From: Microbacterium oxydans
GTDB taxonomy: Bacteria > Actinomycetota > Actinomycetes > Actinomycetales > Microbacteriaceae
Length of the DNA: 64,000 nt
Reading direction: 5' to 3'
NCBI RefSeq assembly: GCF_006540085.1
Contig: NZ_BJOG01000004.1
Span: forward strand, 124,001-188,000
The notes under the pieces are model-generated. The model did not search any database and was not told where the DNA came from. It saw only the letters and a program-made list of their open reading frames with translations. Position numbers and translations under genes: made by a program. Positions 63,703 through 64,000 of the stretch are shown one piece after another (position 1 is the first letter of the stretch; every line of letters begins with the position of its first letter).

Positions 63703-64000
63703 ATGCAACCCACGCGCAGTGTCCGCCCCTTCGAGGTCATCAGCGAGTATGAGCCGGCCGGAGACCAGCCGAAGGCCATCGCCGATCTGGCGGCGCGCAT
63801 CAATGCCGGTGAGACAGACGTGGTGCTTCTCGGCGCGACGGGTACCGGCAAGTCCGCCACGACGGCCTGGTTGGTCGAACAGGTCCAGCGTCCCACGCTC
63901 GTGCTCGCGCACAACAAGACCCTCGCCGCCCAGCTCGCGAACGAGTTCCGCGAGCTCATGCCCAACAACGCGGTCGAGTACTTCGTCTCGTACTACGACT
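63703..64000 (+). CDS. uvrB: Excinuclease ABC subunit B, 3' truncated by the window
   Basis: The first 99 residues of UvrB are visible. [17 protein letters not shown] is the family N-terminus, [13 protein letters not shown] is the Walker A motif, and [15 protein letters not shown] and [10 protein letters not shown] follow. UvrB verifies DNA damage with UvrA and recruits UvrC in nucleotide excision repair. The gene continues beyond base 64000. Confidence 0.95.
   Translation, partial: MQPTRSVRPFEVISEYEPAGDQPKAIADLAARINAGETDVVLLGATGTGKSATTAWLVEQVQRPTLVLAHNKTLAAQLANEFRELMPNNAVEYFVSYYD

Overview
The window looks like chromosomal DNA of a high-GC Gram-positive actinobacterium, most likely a Microbacterium or another Microbacteriaceae. 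The support is the GC-rich codon bias, the actinobacterial gene set (Wag31, Rv2175c-like protein, DUF3040 and DUF3043 proteins, CtaF, a QcrB with a PDWY motif, class II DAHP synthase) and gene orders that match Mycobacterium and other actinobacteria. The species call is an inference. I see no tRNA, rRNA, CRISPR array, insertion sequence or prophage. No gene-free stretch exceeds 300 bases; the largest is about 265 bases upstream of mraZ.

Region 1 (1-7370): the end of a PlsC acyltransferase, class II DAHP synthase, a PASTA-type Ser/Thr kinase, a LysM cell-wall protein, an Rv2175c-like DNA-binding protein, a polyprenyl diphosphate synthase and a DUF3040 membrane protein. The order parallels Rv2182c-Rv2173 of M. 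tuberculosis.

Region 2 (7400-25310): the division and cell wall (dcw) cluster mraZ-rsmH-ftsL-ftsI-murF-mraY-murD-ftsW-murG-murC-ftsQ-ftsZ-yggS-sepF-yggT-wag31-lspA-rluD. Many genes overlap by 4 bases. murE is missing from its usual place between ftsI and murF, and the yfiH-type gene usually found after ftsZ is also absent. Two opposed clusters of GTGGAG repeats precede mraZ.

Region 3 (25360-37900): a GNAT protein, an ECF sigma factor with its membrane partner, dnaE, a membrane protein, hisD, nrdR, pyrD, a DUF3043 protein, an M20 dipeptidase and an ErpA-type Fe-S protein.

Region 4 (37950-47290): the respiratory supercomplex genes. ctaC-ctaD-ctaF run rightward and ctaE-qcrC-qcrA-qcrB run leftward, with a rhodanese, a GNAT and a RidA protein between them. 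Together they encode a bcc-aa3 branch.

Region 5 (47290-54270): trpD, a PHP-domain protein, a 5'-3' exonuclease, three exported proteins of unknown function and rpsA.

Region 6 (54300-64000): a sulfonate-type ABC importer joined to an acyl-CoA synthetase, a MetY sulfhydrylase and a CoA-binding protein. It lies between rpsA and coaE, which are close neighbours in many actinobacteria. After it come coaE, an MFS transporter, a GNAT protein and the start of uvrB.

A recurring signal is a TANNNT -10 box placed 6-7 bases before the start codon, with no Shine-Dalgarno sequence between. This suggests many leaderless mRNAs (aroG, the kinase, the polyprenyl synthase, dnaE, nrdR, pyrD, the dipeptidase, trpD, coaE, uvrB and others), and I used it to choose several start codons.
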